Source: Bacillota bacterium (GTDB lineage: Bacteria > Bacillota > Bacilli > Paenibacillales > NBRC-103111). Taken from it: DNA of 64,000 nucleotides. Numbering within the stretch: the first letter of the stretch is position 1; every line of letters begins with the position of its first letter. Below are positions 18,012-26,603 of the stretch, piece after piece. The DNA is taken from assembly GCA_023388055.1 (NCBI GenBank), contig JAEWGW010000013.1, forward strand, positions 27,967 to 91,966, given 5' to 3'. The position numbers were made by a program, and so were the translations under genes. Below the pieces are notes generated by a model. It did no database searches. It saw only the letters and a program-made list of their open reading frames with translations, and was not told the origin of the DNA.

Positions 18012-18281
18012 TTATTGATTCTCCAGCTCTTCCTTGCTGACCAGAGTGACAAGCGCATTAACGGCTTGCTCGGCATCTGTCCCCTCCGCACTGATGTGAA
18101 CCTCAGTGCCGGTGCTGATGGCAAGGCTCATAATGCCCATGATGCTTTTCGCGTTCACCTTTTTATCATCCTTCTCCACGAAAATCTCGGAAGAGAATTT
18201 ATTAGCTTCTTGCACGAACAAGGCGGCGGGCCTAGCATGAAGACCTGTTTTCAACTTAACGACGACGGGACGCCTCGACAT
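18012..18281 (-). CDS. Phosphocarrier protein HPr (PTS / catabolite control)
   Basis: 89 aa, same length as HPr. His15 is present (TGLHARPAALF, PEP/enzyme I phosphorylation site) and Ser46 is present (KSIMGIM, HprK site). In B. subtilis this position after whiA is held by Crh, where residue 15 is Gln; here the His means it can act as a true PTS phosphocarrier as well as a CcpA co-regulator. Start at the ATG at 18281 with AGGGGG upstream; the longer upstream frame has no support. Own extended -10 promoter about 150 bases upstream. It could be ptsH itself or a crh-position duplicate; a ptsI gene is not in the window. Confidence 0.93.
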   Translation of the reverse strand: MSRRPVVVKLKTGLHARPAALFVQEANKFSSEIFVEKDDKKVNAKSIMGIMSLAISTGTEVHISAEGTDAEQAVNALVTLVSKEELENQ

Positions 18282-18437
18282 GAACCAATACCCCCTAAAA
18301 AATGACTTATTCCATCTATTATATGAGTTGAAGCGCTTGCGCCTCATAAGAGGAAATCCGTGTTGGAAAACGCAAAAAACCTCTGTCACATTATGGAAAT
18401 TAAAATGAGACAACAGAAAAGAACACGATTTTCTACC

Positions 18438-18446
18438 ATTATAGCA
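18438..18446 (-). promoter_or_regulatory. Extended -10 promoter for the HPr gene
   Basis: Minus strand TGCTATAAT (TGn-TATAAT, 18446-18438), no good -35. It gives a leader of about 150 nt. The rest of the 265-base gap to whiA holds nothing else I can name. Confidence 0.6.
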
Positions 18447-18546
18447 TCATTTCCGGAAGTAAACTAGAGAAAGAACCGATTTTCAGCGGTATGTTCCCGA
18501 TTGCTTCCGTCATGATCCAATTTAGGCTGCTTTTGGGACCCGGCAT

Positions 18547-19476
18547 TTACGATTGGCGAAGCTTCTCCGCCATTTCATCTATTTTGCGAAGGCGGTGGTT
18601 GACGCCGGATTTGCTTACATTGCCCTTCAAATAGTCGCCGATTTCATTCAGGTTCACGTCGGGATACTGCAGCCGGATTTCCGCCACCTCCCGCAGCTTT
18701 TCCGGAAGGCTCTCGAGCCCCACCTCCCGCTGCAGGAACTTGATGTTCTCAATCTGCCGCAGTGCCGCGCCGATGGTTTTGTTTAAATTGGCCGTTTCAC
18801 AATTGACGATACGGTTGACCGAATTGCGCATATCCTTCATGATCCGGATATCCTCAAACCGCAGAAGCGCTTGATGGGCACCGATGAGGCTTAAGAATTC
18901 GATGATCTTCTGGCCTTCCTTGATGTAGAAGACAAAACCCTTCTTGCGTTCGATGCAGCGTGCGTTCAGGTGAAACCGGTTCGCCAGATCAACCAGCGCC
19001 TGGCAATGCTCCTCGTACATGGACGAAATCTCCAGATGATAAGAGGACCCTTCGGGGTTATTCACCGACCCTCCCGCCAAAAAAGCCCCGCGCAGGTAGG
19101 AACGCTTGCAGCAGTTGCCTTTGATGATGCTTTTGTCGATGCCTGTTGTAAATTGAAACCCAACGGAAACGATCTTCAGATCGGACAGAATGCCCTGCAC
19201 CCCGGCCGGGATGCGGACGATGTAGACGTTGTTTTTCTTCAGGCGCATTTTTTTGCGGACCAGAAGCTCAATGTGGATATGGTACGTCTTTTTCAGCAGG
19301 GAATAAATCCGCCGGGCAATGGCCGCATTCTCTGTGGAAATATCCAGAACCACCTTCTGGCTGGATACTTGGACTGCGCCGTTCATCCGGATCATGCTGG
19401 ATAATTCCGCCTTCTCGCAGCAGGCCTCTGTCTCCATTAGCGTAAGCTCCTTCTTCGTCTGCGCCGCGAAGGACAT
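18547..19476 (-). CDS. whiA: DNA-binding protein WhiA
   Basis: Sporulation/cell-division regulator of Gram-positive bacteria: degenerate LAGLIDADG homing-endonuclease fold plus C-terminal helix-turn-helix. 309 aa. N-terminal SFAAQTKKEL, central GAFLAGGSVNNPEGSSYHLE (endonuclease-like core), C-terminal LPEKLREVAEIRLQYPDVNL with NEIGDYLKGNVSKSGVNHRL (HTH). Preceded by GGAGG, and directly upstream by repeat copy A. Part of rapZ-yvcK-whiA. Confidence 0.97.
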   Translation of the reverse strand: MSFAAQTKKELTLMETEACCEKAELSSMIRMNGAVQVSSQKVVLDISTENAAIARRIYSLLKKTYHIHIELLVRKKMRLKKNNVYIVRIPAGVQGILSDLKIVSVGFQFTTGIDKSIIKGNCCKRSYLRGAFLAGGSVNNPEGSSYHLEISSMYEEHCQALVDLANRFHLNARCIERKKGFVFYIKEGQKIIEFLSLIGAHQALLRFEDIRIMKDMRNSVNRIVNCETANLNKTIGAALRQIENIKFLQREVGLESLPEKLREVAEIRLQYPDVNLNEIGDYLKGNVSKSGVNHRLRKIDEMAEKLRQS

Positions 19477-19492
19477 GGCCTCTCACCTCCCC

Positions 19493-19566
19493 TGTAATCA
19501 CTTGATCCCAGCCAGAGGATTGATAAAGTGATGGAAGCGTCGAAACCGGCACCGCCGGTTTGACGG
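19493..19566 (-). repeat. Two-hairpin operon element, copy A (yvcK/whiA gap)
   Basis: About 74 bases filling the gap between the yvcK stop and the whiA RBS. Hairpin 1: ATCACTT pairs with AAGTGAT, with ATCC/GGAT inside. Hairpin 2: AAACCGGC, loop ACC, GCCGGTTT. Homologous copies at 20561-20632 and 52865-52937 have different stem sequences that still pair. Confidence 0.8.
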
Positions 19567-20544
19567 TTATTTCTTTGACATCCAGCTCTCCACCAGCTGA
19601 TAGATATGGTGGCTCAACCGTTCGGCGTCATGCCGCAGGTAGGTCCGGAATAATACAAGCCTGTCGGCAATCACCTGATAGCCTCTGCGCTTGACCTCAT
19701 CCAAATCCAGCTCTACGGCGCTTGCGCCCTGTTCGGCGTATTTCGACTCCACTTGTGGAGGAATGTCGCCATTATTCACTATAACATAATCGAACAGATG
19801 ATGACCAACATGATCATGAATCGCCTGCAGATGATCGCTGACGGAATAGCCGTCGGTTTCCCCCGGCTGGGTCATGACATTGCAGATGAAGATCTTGATG
19901 GCATCGGACTCCACCAGGGCATCGGCCACCCCCGGAACAATCAGATTCGGCAAAATACTGGTGTACAAGCTGCCCGGTCCGACCAGAATCGCATCCGTCT
20001 CGCGGATGGCCTCCAGCACCTCCGGCAAGGGCTCCACATTATCCGGTTCCAGGAAAACCCGTTTGATCCGGCCGCCTACAAGTGGGATCTTGGACTCCCC
20101 TTCCACGATGGTGCCGTCCTGCATCTCCGCCTTCAGGACAATGGCCTGATTGGCAGTAGGGAGAACCCGGCCGCGTACGGCAAGCACCCGGGACAGGGCT
20201 TTGATGCCGGATACGAAATCCCCTGTAATGTCATGCATCGCCGCCAAAATTAGGTTACCCAAGCTATGCCCTGCCAATCCATTCCCGGCCGTAAACCGGT
20301 ACTCCAGCATGCGGGAGAGCATAGGCTCCACATCCGCAAGCGCATTCAAAACATTCCGGATATCCCCCGGCGGCGGCATCTGCAGCTCGGACCGGAGGAT
20401 GCCGGAGCTTCCCCCGTCATCGGCAACAGTGACAATGGCGGTGATATCCAGAGGCTTTTCTTTGAGTCCACGCAGCATAACGGATAATCCCGTTCCTCCG
20501 CCGATCACGACGATCCGCGGCAGCCGCCCATTGTGCTGTTGCAT
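19567..20544 (-). CDS. Gluconeogenesis factor YvcK/MgfK (UPF0052/CofD-like)
   Basis: CofD-like fold protein required for growth on gluconeogenic carbon sources and for cell-wall homeostasis in Bacillus; binds UDP-sugars. About 325 aa. N-terminal PRIVVIGGGTGLSVMLRGLK (nucleotide loop), then VTVADDGGSSGILRSEL and PGDIRNVLNALAD, AGHSLGNLI, and VGPGSLYTSILPNL. I took the ATG at 20544; a GTG at 20553 is also in frame. Sits between rapZ and whiA as in other Firmicutes. Confidence 0.95.
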   Translation of the reverse strand: MQQHNGRLPRIVVIGGGTGLSVMLRGLKEKPLDITAIVTVADDGGSSGILRSELQMPPPGDIRNVLNALADVEPMLSRMLEYRFTAGNGLAGHSLGNLILAAMHDITGDFVSGIKALSRVLAVRGRVLPTANQAIVLKAEMQDGTIVEGESKIPLVGGRIKRVFLEPDNVEPLPEVLEAIRETDAILVGPGSLYTSILPNLIVPGVADALVESDAIKIFICNVMTQPGETDGYSVSDHLQAIHDHVGHHLFDYVIVNNGDIPPQVESKYAEQGASAVELDLDEVKRRGYQVIADRLVLFRTYLRHDAERLSHHIYQLVESWMSKK

Positions 20545-20560
20545 ATAGCCCACCCCAATC

Positions 20561-20632
20561 TGAATAACATGGTCCAGGCCGAAGGCTGGATATGTTATGT
20601 AAGCCTCGAATTTGTCAAAGACAAATTGAGGG
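20561..20632 (-). repeat. Two-hairpin operon element, copy B (rapZ/yvcK gap)
   Basis: About 72 bases between the rapZ stop and the yvcK RBS. Hairpin 1: ATAACAT pairs with ATGTTAT, with TCC/GGA inside. Hairpin 2: AATTTGTC, loop AAA, GACAAATT. The shared single-stranded link (AAGCCTCG on the plus strand) and the GAGGG end match copy C. Confidence 0.82.
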
Positions 20633-20648
20633 TAAATCCTTTGAACCC

Positions 20649-21539
20649 CTACACCTTGCGGTCCCGGTCGGCATCCCGGTGGCGGACCCGGACAGCCTCC
20701 GTCTCGCTCTCCCCCAGAACCTTACCCAGATATTCGGCAATGGCCACCGAACGGTGTTTGCCGCCGGTACAGCCGATGCCGATCACCACCTGACTTTTGC
20801 CTTCCTTGCGGTATTGGGGAATCAGGAAGTGCAGCATATCCAGAAGCTTCACCAGGAATTCCTGGGTTTCGCTCCACTTCATCACGTATTCATACACTTC
20901 CGAATCCATCCCGGTATTGGGGCGCAAGGCCTCCACATAATGGGGATTGGGCAAAAACCGTACATCAAAAATCAGATCCGCATCAATAGGAACGCCATAT
21001 TTGAAGCCGAAGGAAATCACATTCAAGGACAGCTTGCTTTCCTCGACATTGGTAAACCGGGCCGCTATCCGTTCCTTCAGCTGGGCCGGCTTTAGATTGG
21101 AGGTGTCGATGACCTGGTTGGCCAGGCCCTTCAGCTCCTCCAGCAGCTTGCGCTCCTGGCTAATCCCCTCCAACGGGGCATCGCCTGGGGCAAGGGGGTG
21201 TCTGCGCCGGGTTTCCTTATAACGCTGCACCAGCACCGTATCTGTCGCATCCAGAAACAGAATTTCGGAACGCAGGGTGTAATTATCCTTCACATCCTGC
21301 AGAGATTGGGACAGGGCCTTAAAGAACTCTCTGCCCCGAAGATCGATCACAAGGGCCACACGGCCGATTTTGCCGTTGGATTGCTGGATCAGCTCGGCAA
21401 ATTTGGGTATCAGGACAGGAGGCAGGTTATCTACGCAAAAGAAACCCAGGTCCTCCATGCTTTGCACGGCAATGGTTTTGCCGGCGCCTGACATGCCGGT
21501 AATGATGACAAGCATCGCCTGCTCCATCCGGTCCTCCAT
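20649..21539 (-). CDS. rapZ: RapZ-type nucleotide-binding protein (YvcJ)
   Basis: P-loop NTPase of the RapZ family; in Bacillus YvcJ hydrolyses GTP and affects competence, in enteric bacteria it is an RNA-binding adaptor in glucosamine-6-phosphate control. 296 aa from the ATG at 21539 (GGAGG 9 bases upstream). Walker A GMSGAGKT, then the family block FCVDNLPPVLIP, C-terminal GIGCTGGKHRSVAIAEYLG. Second gene after glk. Confidence 0.95.
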   Translation of the reverse strand: MEDRMEQAMLVIITGMSGAGKTIAVQSMEDLGFFCVDNLPPVLIPKFAELIQQSNGKIGRVALVIDLRGREFFKALSQSLQDVKDNYTLRSEILFLDATDTVLVQRYKETRRRHPLAPGDAPLEGISQERKLLEELKGLANQVIDTSNLKPAQLKERIAARFTNVEESKLSLNVISFGFKYGVPIDADLIFDVRFLPNPHYVEALRPNTGMDSEVYEYVMKWSETQEFLVKLLDMLHFLIPQYRKEGKSQVVIGIGCTGGKHRSVAIAEYLGKVLGESETEAVRVRHRDADRDRKV

Positions 21540-21597
21540 GGCGGGCTTCCTCCTCTTTCCTAACATTGTATGCTTCGCGGACCAATGTATAACTAGT

Positions 21598-22545
21598 CTA
21601 TTCCAGCATTAAGCCGGCTGCGCCTACCACACCGGCATCATTGCCCAGCGTTGCGGGAACAATGTCTACGCCAGTCTGCGCATGCTCGGGTGTATACTTC
21701 CGGAAGGTCTCGCGGATGGGCTCGAACAGAATGTCCCCAGCCTTGGAGACGCCGCCGCCAATAATAAACCGCTGCGGATTCACAATAACAGCCATTCCGG
21801 CCATAGCACGGCCCAGGTAATACGCGGCCCGGTTAATAATCCGCAGCGCAACCTCATCACCGGCTTTACCCGCATCGAATACATCCTTAGCCGTAATCGG
21901 GTTCACCAGCGCCAGCGCCGTGCGGTCGCCACGTTCTACAGCATCCTTCGCCATCCGCACAATACCGGTAGCCGAGGATACGGTTTCCAGACAGCCCTTC
22001 TGTCCGCAGGTGCAGGCTACCGCCTCCAGATCGGAAACAATAGACACGTGACCCAGCTCTCCGGCCATCCCGCCAAATCCCTCGTAAATTTTACCATTAA
22101 TTATAATGCCGCCGCCAACGCCTGTTCCCAGGGTATAACACACACAATTGTCGATGCCCCGTCCTGCTCCGCCCCAAGCTTCGCCCAAGGCTGCCACATT
22201 GGCATCATTGTTGATTCGAACCGGTACGCCCAGCTTCTCCTCCAGAATCTGCTTGGCCGGCACATTGCGCCAGTTCAGATTGTTGGAGAACTTGATAAAC
22301 CCGTTGGGGATATCCAAAAAACCCGCCATACCCGCGCCTACCCCTGCTACCTGCTCCCACTCATACGTAGATTCGGCTACAGCCGTACGCACATACTCGG
22401 CGATCCGCTCCATACCCGCTTCTGCGCCTTCCTCGGCTTTGGTCGGTGCTTCATAGGTATGCACCAGCTTGCCTTCCGAGTCACATACGCCTACCTTGAT
22501 GGTGGTTCCGCCCAAATCCACACCCACATAAATCTTCTCCGACAT
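21598..22545 (-). CDS. glk: Glucokinase, ROK family
   Basis: Phosphorylates glucose with ATP in the cytoplasm. 315 aa from the ATG at 22545 (GAGGTG 9 bases before). Landmarks: VGVDLGGTTIKVGVCD phosphate loop, NDANVAALGEAWGGAGRG, and the ROK zinc motif GHVSIVSDLEAVACTCGQKG followed by CLE. First gene of a glk-rapZ-yvcK-whiA transcript with a clear promoter. In B. subtilis a Nudix gene sits here instead, so this coupling of glucose phosphorylation with YvcK is a lineage feature. Confidence 0.93.
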   Translation of the reverse strand: MSEKIYVGVDLGGTTIKVGVCDSEGKLVHTYEAPTKAEEGAEAGMERIAEYVRTAVAESTYEWEQVAGVGAGMAGFLDIPNGFIKFSNNLNWRNVPAKQILEEKLGVPVRINNDANVAALGEAWGGAGRGIDNCVCYTLGTGVGGGIIINGKIYEGFGGMAGELGHVSIVSDLEAVACTCGQKGCLETVSSATGIVRMAKDAVERGDRTALALVNPITAKDVFDAGKAGDEVALRIINRAAYYLGRAMAGMAVIVNPQRFIIGGGVSKAGDILFEPIRETFRKYTPEHAQTGVDIVPATLGNDAGVVGAAGLMLE

Positions 22546-22589
22546 CGAGACCGTCACCTCAAACGATTAATAGTTTTGCATCTGTTCCC

Positions 22590-22618
22590 ACTATAAGCCA
22601 AGGCCTCCGGCAGGTCAA
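22590..22618 (-). promoter_or_regulatory. Sigma-A promoter of the glk-rapZ-yvcK-whiA operon
   Basis: Minus strand: TTGACC (22618-22613), 17-base spacer, TATAGT (22595-22590), about 45 bases before the glk start. Confidence 0.88.
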
Positions 22619-22656
22619 GAAGCGATCCTGTGCCATTTCTACGGTATTTTAACATA

Positions 22657-22683
22657 GCAAAAAAGCCGCCCGAGGGCGGCTCC
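22657..22683 (-). terminator. Terminator of the carbohydrate island operon
   Basis: Minus strand: AGCCGCCC, loop TC, GGGCGGCT then TTTTTT. Separates the island from the glk promoter. Confidence 0.92.
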
Positions 22684-22751
22684 TGCAGTAGCAATCGGCA
22701 GCGGAATGCCGGCTTGTCCTTGCCCCCGGCCTCCGTTCAGCTGCCGGAATG

Positions 22752-25700
22752 CTAAATTCCCTGCTCCGGATACGGCGGAAGCACCGGCTTACGATTATTG
22801 GCCCAATGGTCAAATCCGTTGTAGCCGTACTCGTGACTGCGCGTGTACCGGCGGAACGGTTCATCCGGCCGGGGGTCCCAATCCGCCAGCCCGCCGGCTG
22901 CGGTATTCCGGGACGGGGAAGCGGCGCCTTCGCCATTGCCGTTGCAGGCGGCAGCACAATATTCAAACACCCGTGCACTATCCTCAACGGCATCGTCATG
23001 TACAGGCTGCTCCCCTTCATAAATAAGGACAAAGCTGTCCTCACCCTGCTCCCGGCGGTACAAGCGGTAGCCGGTTGCCCCCAGCTGCCAGCCCCATGTC
23101 AGCCGGTTGCCCTGCTTCGTCCGTGCAACCCGCAGACCGTCCGCCCGCTCCGGCGGCTCCCCGGTGAAATATACGGGATAATCCCTGCTCCACGGCCCCT
23201 TTCGGTCCCGATTGACTGCCCGGATCCGCACATGGCATTTGGTACCGTTGGTTCCGGCAAGCCGCCACCGCAGAGTCGAGTCCTCACTTAAAACTGCCGC
23301 CGCCTTCCAATCACCACCGCCGTCATAACTCACTGCGATTTCATAACCCTGCGCTCCAGCGGAAGGCTCCCAAAAAAGCTCTGCGGAGCCAGACACGGCC
23401 CGGTAGCCTGCTATCTGCACCGCTGCCGGAAGCGGCAGCCGGTCCGTCCATTCCCACTGACCACTCCCCTCTGGCAGGCAGAATGTGATGCAGCTGCTGC
23501 TAATACCCGGCAGCTCCACAGCAGCGCCGTCCACATACAGCCGGTACGCCTCGCCGCACAGCAGGTCCGGCAGTGTGAGCTTCACAGAAGCTCCGCCACA
23601 GCCGGCATACCCGCCGGTGAGCTCCGTGCCATTGCGGACGAAGGAGAAGCCGGCAAAGGGCAGCTCCGCATCCATGTCGCTACCTGAACCGGTAAGAACA
23701 ACCTCCATGTCAACGCCAGCGGCGCCGATCCGCGAGCCGGCGAACAGCGCCGCCTCCGCCTTATCCTTGCTGTATACACGGACAATGCCGGCATGGCCAG
23801 TGAAGGATACTCCGTCCTCCTCAAAAATAATGGCGGCTTCATCCCGGAATACATAGTCCCGCCGGTCATTCAGTGTCACCAAAGCGCCATACGCTGTCGC
23901 TTCTACACCTAACAGGTACCCGTAATCTCCTTTGCTGTGGGGGGATACCAGCGTCAGGAAATGCCCGCTGCCGTCGTAATACTTCCCCTTGGATTCGTCG
24001 TTGGCGTTGCGGTAAGCGCCCGGCCCAAGCTCGGCGGGAATACCCGGCGACACCTCGTAGCCAGGCACCCCCGGCTTCAGTTGGCAGATGTTCGGAAAAA
24101 GGTCGCGCTCCTGCACGAACCAGGAAAACCGCCCCCTGACCCGCATGTCCCCCACCTGGTCGTAGATGATGATATAATCGCTCCCGGACATCAGCACACT
24201 CCGGGAATGGTAAGCCGGACTGGAGTACGGGCCGGCCAGCACACGGGCAAACTGGGCAAAGCCCAGATCCAGCAAGGGCTCCGTCAGCTCCCGGCGGCCC
24301 ACACTGCGGAATTCATGCCCGTACAGAACGCCGAAATTGCAGCAGGCCTGCACATCGCCCATGTTATCATCGCCCACATCCTCCTTGCGGTTGAAGCTGA
24401 GCCGCTTTCCGCCTGCATAGTAGGTGATGACTCCGCAGCCTCCTTGCCCCGCCCGGCCCCACCGGTAATTGGGTCCTTCGTCAATCTGCTGCAGGTGTAC
24501 GGAGGCTTCAGCCGCCCCGCCTACCTCGGCACGCAATATAAAACCATGCCCTGTATACTTCGCCGAATGCAGAAGCGGCCGCGTCCCTGTATTGCTGTCG
24601 AAGGGCGCCTCATAGGCCGCCCGCCAAATATCCGTATCCGGCTGCCGTTCAGCGTAGCTCCGGGCACCGGCCGGGCTCACATGAAGCAGATGCTCCGCCA
24701 GCAGGGGATCAATGGAGCGCAGACCAAACCCTGTTATGCGCAGCTCTAACGGGGCGGCATAATCATCCACATGCCCGCCTGCATGGGCGCCCTGGGTGGG
24801 AACATGGCGGCGCCCGTCCACCGGGGCAGTCAGCGCATTCAGCAGCCAGGATAACCACTTGCTGTAATGGGGATACGCAGCCGGGTGCTCCCCCCATACC
24901 TTCTGGAGCGCCATAACCGGAGACAGCATCGCTCTCAGGTTATAGAGGGTGTAACACGCCAGATTTTCCGTATGTCTGCCTCCCCAGGCACCCCAAGCAG
25001 GCACATCGGGCCGGACATGGTACTTCATATTACGCGCCATGGCCCGCTCAAAATCCTCTTTCCAGCGGCGCGCATGGGGATGACCGGGAAACAGAGCCGC
25101 GGCCAAGGCAGGCACACTCCTCACGTCCACGAGGAAGTTGGGGTGGCCCGCCAGCATGTTCTCCACCGGCATAAAACCCTCCTCATTATGGGCATAGGCC
25201 ATAAAAGCAAAAGCGGCCTTCAGCCTGCGGAACTGGTCCGGCTCCATGTCCGGGGCAGCCAGATCGAAGGTGGCCGCCCAGGTATAGAACTCCCGGGCCG
25301 CAACAGGGCTAAGCTCTCCCGGCTGATGCAGGCAAAAGGACAACCGGTCAACAATCGCCTCCATATCCTGCGGCACCGGCTTGTGGGTCCTGTAGCCAAA
25401 CCAGGTATGCATTCGCTCCGGCAGCCGATCCCCGCAGAACACCCGCGGATAGTCCGTCTGCCGTTCCTCCCAGTCCAACGTCCAGTCCTTTACCTTATCC
25501 AGAGAAAGAAGCTCCTGCCACAGCCACAGCTCATCCGCATAGGAGCCGCCGGTCACGGCAAGATCCCGGTCCGCCGGGTACAGCGCCACGGCCGTACACC
25601 GGCTTCCCGCCGTTAGCGGGTACTCCCAGCTCAGCCGCCCGCTGCCCCGGTACCAGCGGAAACGGACCGCCAGCGTTTCCGGCGTGCCCCACAAAGCATA

Positions 25701-26531
25701 CCCTCCGTCATCCCAGCTCCCGCTGTCCTTTACGAACAGAGCAGCCGTCACCCCGCCGCCGGAAAAAGCCGCCGCCTTCGCCTGCTGCCAGCAGACCGCA
25801 TTATCGTACGGCTTCAGCCGGAACGGTAACTCACCGTTGCCATCCAGATAACGGTCAATAGGCTCATCCCCCCGCGGCTTTGTATACCGTCTCTCGGGAG
25901 CAAACCCGTGCCACTCCACCCGCAGCACCGCATCCTCACCGGCGGCAAACCCGGACATCTCCTCCCGCAGCCCGACATACTCCATTCCAGCCGCAGCCGT
26001 TATGATGGCGCGGTATTCTGCATCCCCCTCGAACCGGCAGATAGTTTCGCATTCAACAAAAACCGGCCCCTCTGCCGTAACCCTGCTCTCTGCGGCTAGC
26101 AGTCTGCGGCTGCCTACATCTATGCGGGCAACCCCCACTGCCCCGGTGTCCGCCAGGCGCAGCGAAAACAGCTCACCGTCCGCCAGCCGCCCCTCCTGGA
26201 GCATTAGCTGAAGCCTTCCGTTATCCGCCCGCACAACCCCATGCTCCCGCACGACGGACACCCGGCTGTACCTCGCTCCGGCTACCGGAGCTGTTCCGCT
26301 GCACCATTCGAACTGCCTCCGTGCGCCGGTAGGCAGGTCGGCCACCAGACAGAGCTGCACTCCCGCTTCCGTCCTCCTCCATTGGAAGGGCACTGCTTCC
26401 CCGTCGCTGTCCCCCAGCCAAAGAGACGGATCCGCCACTTCCCCGGTCCAGATAAAATGAAGCAGCGTAGACGGCCATGCATATCCGGTTATATGGAGCC
26501 GGTCCTCCATCACAATAGGCTTGGCTTTCAT
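22752..26531 (-). CDS. Very large heparinase-II/III-like protein with C-terminal fibronectin III domains
   Basis: About 1259 aa from the ATG at 26531 (GAAGGGG upstream). Layout: N-terminal beta-rich region (about 1-330), an alpha-helical toroid-like region (about 360-640, e.g. PVAAREFYTWAATFDL), a beta-sandwich region (about 650-1000) with YIIIYDQVGDMRVRGRFSW resembling the heparinase II/III C-terminal domain, then two fibronectin type III-like modules (ending IAVSYDGGGDW... and YRLYRREQGEDSF). No signal peptide is visible, so it appears cytoplasmic, which is odd for a protein with FN3 modules. Last gene of an operon with a sugar importer and close to a GH105 enzyme, so it probably acts on imported uronate-containing oligosaccharides. 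Family assignment is tentative. Confidence 0.65.
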   Translation of the reverse strand: MKAKPIVMEDRLHITGYAWPSTLLHFIWTGEVADPSLWLGDSDGEAVPFQWRRTEAGVQLCLVADLPTGARRQFEWCSGTAPVAGARYSRVSVVREHGVVRADNGRLQLMLQEGRLADGELFSLRLADTGAVGVARIDVGSRRLLAAESRVTAEGPVFVECETICRFEGDAEYRAIITAAAGMEYVGLREEMSGFAAGEDAVLRVEWHGFAPERRYTKPRGDEPIDRYLDGNGELPFRLKPYDNAVCWQQAKAAAFSGGGVTAALFVKDSGSWDDGGYALWGTPETLAVRFRWYRGSGRLSWEYPLTAGSRCTAVALYPADRDLAVTGGSYADELWLWQELLSLDKVKDWTLDWEERQTDYPRVFCGDRLPERMHTWFGYRTHKPVPQDMEAIVDRLSFCLHQPGELSPVAAREFYTWAATFDLAAPDMEPDQFRRLKAAFAFMAYAHNEEGFMPVENMLAGHPNFLVDVRSVPALAAALFPGHPHARRWKEDFERAMARNMKYHVRPDVPAWGAWGGRHTENLACYTLYNLRAMLSPVMALQKVWGEHPAAYPHYSKWLSWLLNALTAPVDGRRHVPTQGAHAGGHVDDYAAPLELRITGFGLRSIDPLLAEHLLHVSPAGARSYAERQPDTDIWRAAYEAPFDSNTGTRPLLHSAKYTGHGFILRAEVGGAAEASVHLQQIDEGPNYRWGRAGQGGCGVITYYAGGKRLSFNRKEDVGDDNMGDVQACCNFGVLYGHEFRSVGRRELTEPLLDLGFAQFARVLAGPYSSPAYHSRSVLMSGSDYIIIYDQVGDMRVRGRFSWFVQERDLFPNICQLKPGVPGYEVSPGIPAELGPGAYRNANDESKGKYYDGSGHFLTLVSPHSKGDYGYLLGVEATAYGALVTLNDRRDYVFRDEAAIIFEEDGVSFTGHAGIVRVYSKDKAEAALFAGSRIGAAGVDMEVVLTGSGSDMDAELPFAGFSFVRNGTELTGGYAGCGGASVKLTLPDLLCGEAYRLYVDGAAVELPGISSSCITFCLPEGSGQWEWTDRLPLPAAVQIAGYRAVSGSAELFWEPSAGAQGYEIAVSYDGGGDWKAAAVLSEDSTLRWRLAGTNGTKCHVRIRAVNRDRKGPWSRDYPVYFTGEPPERADGLRVARTKQGNRLTWGWQLGATGYRLYRREQGEDSFVLIYEGEQPVHDDAVEDSARVFEYCAAACNGNGEGAASPSRNTAAGGLADWDPRPDEPFRRYTRSHEYGYNGFDHWANNRKPVLPPYPEQGI

Positions 26532-26603
26532 CCTTCCCATCCCCTTCTCCGGCAGAGCCGGAAATGGCGGCGCACCGCGATGCGCCGCCATAACCACCAT
26601 TCC

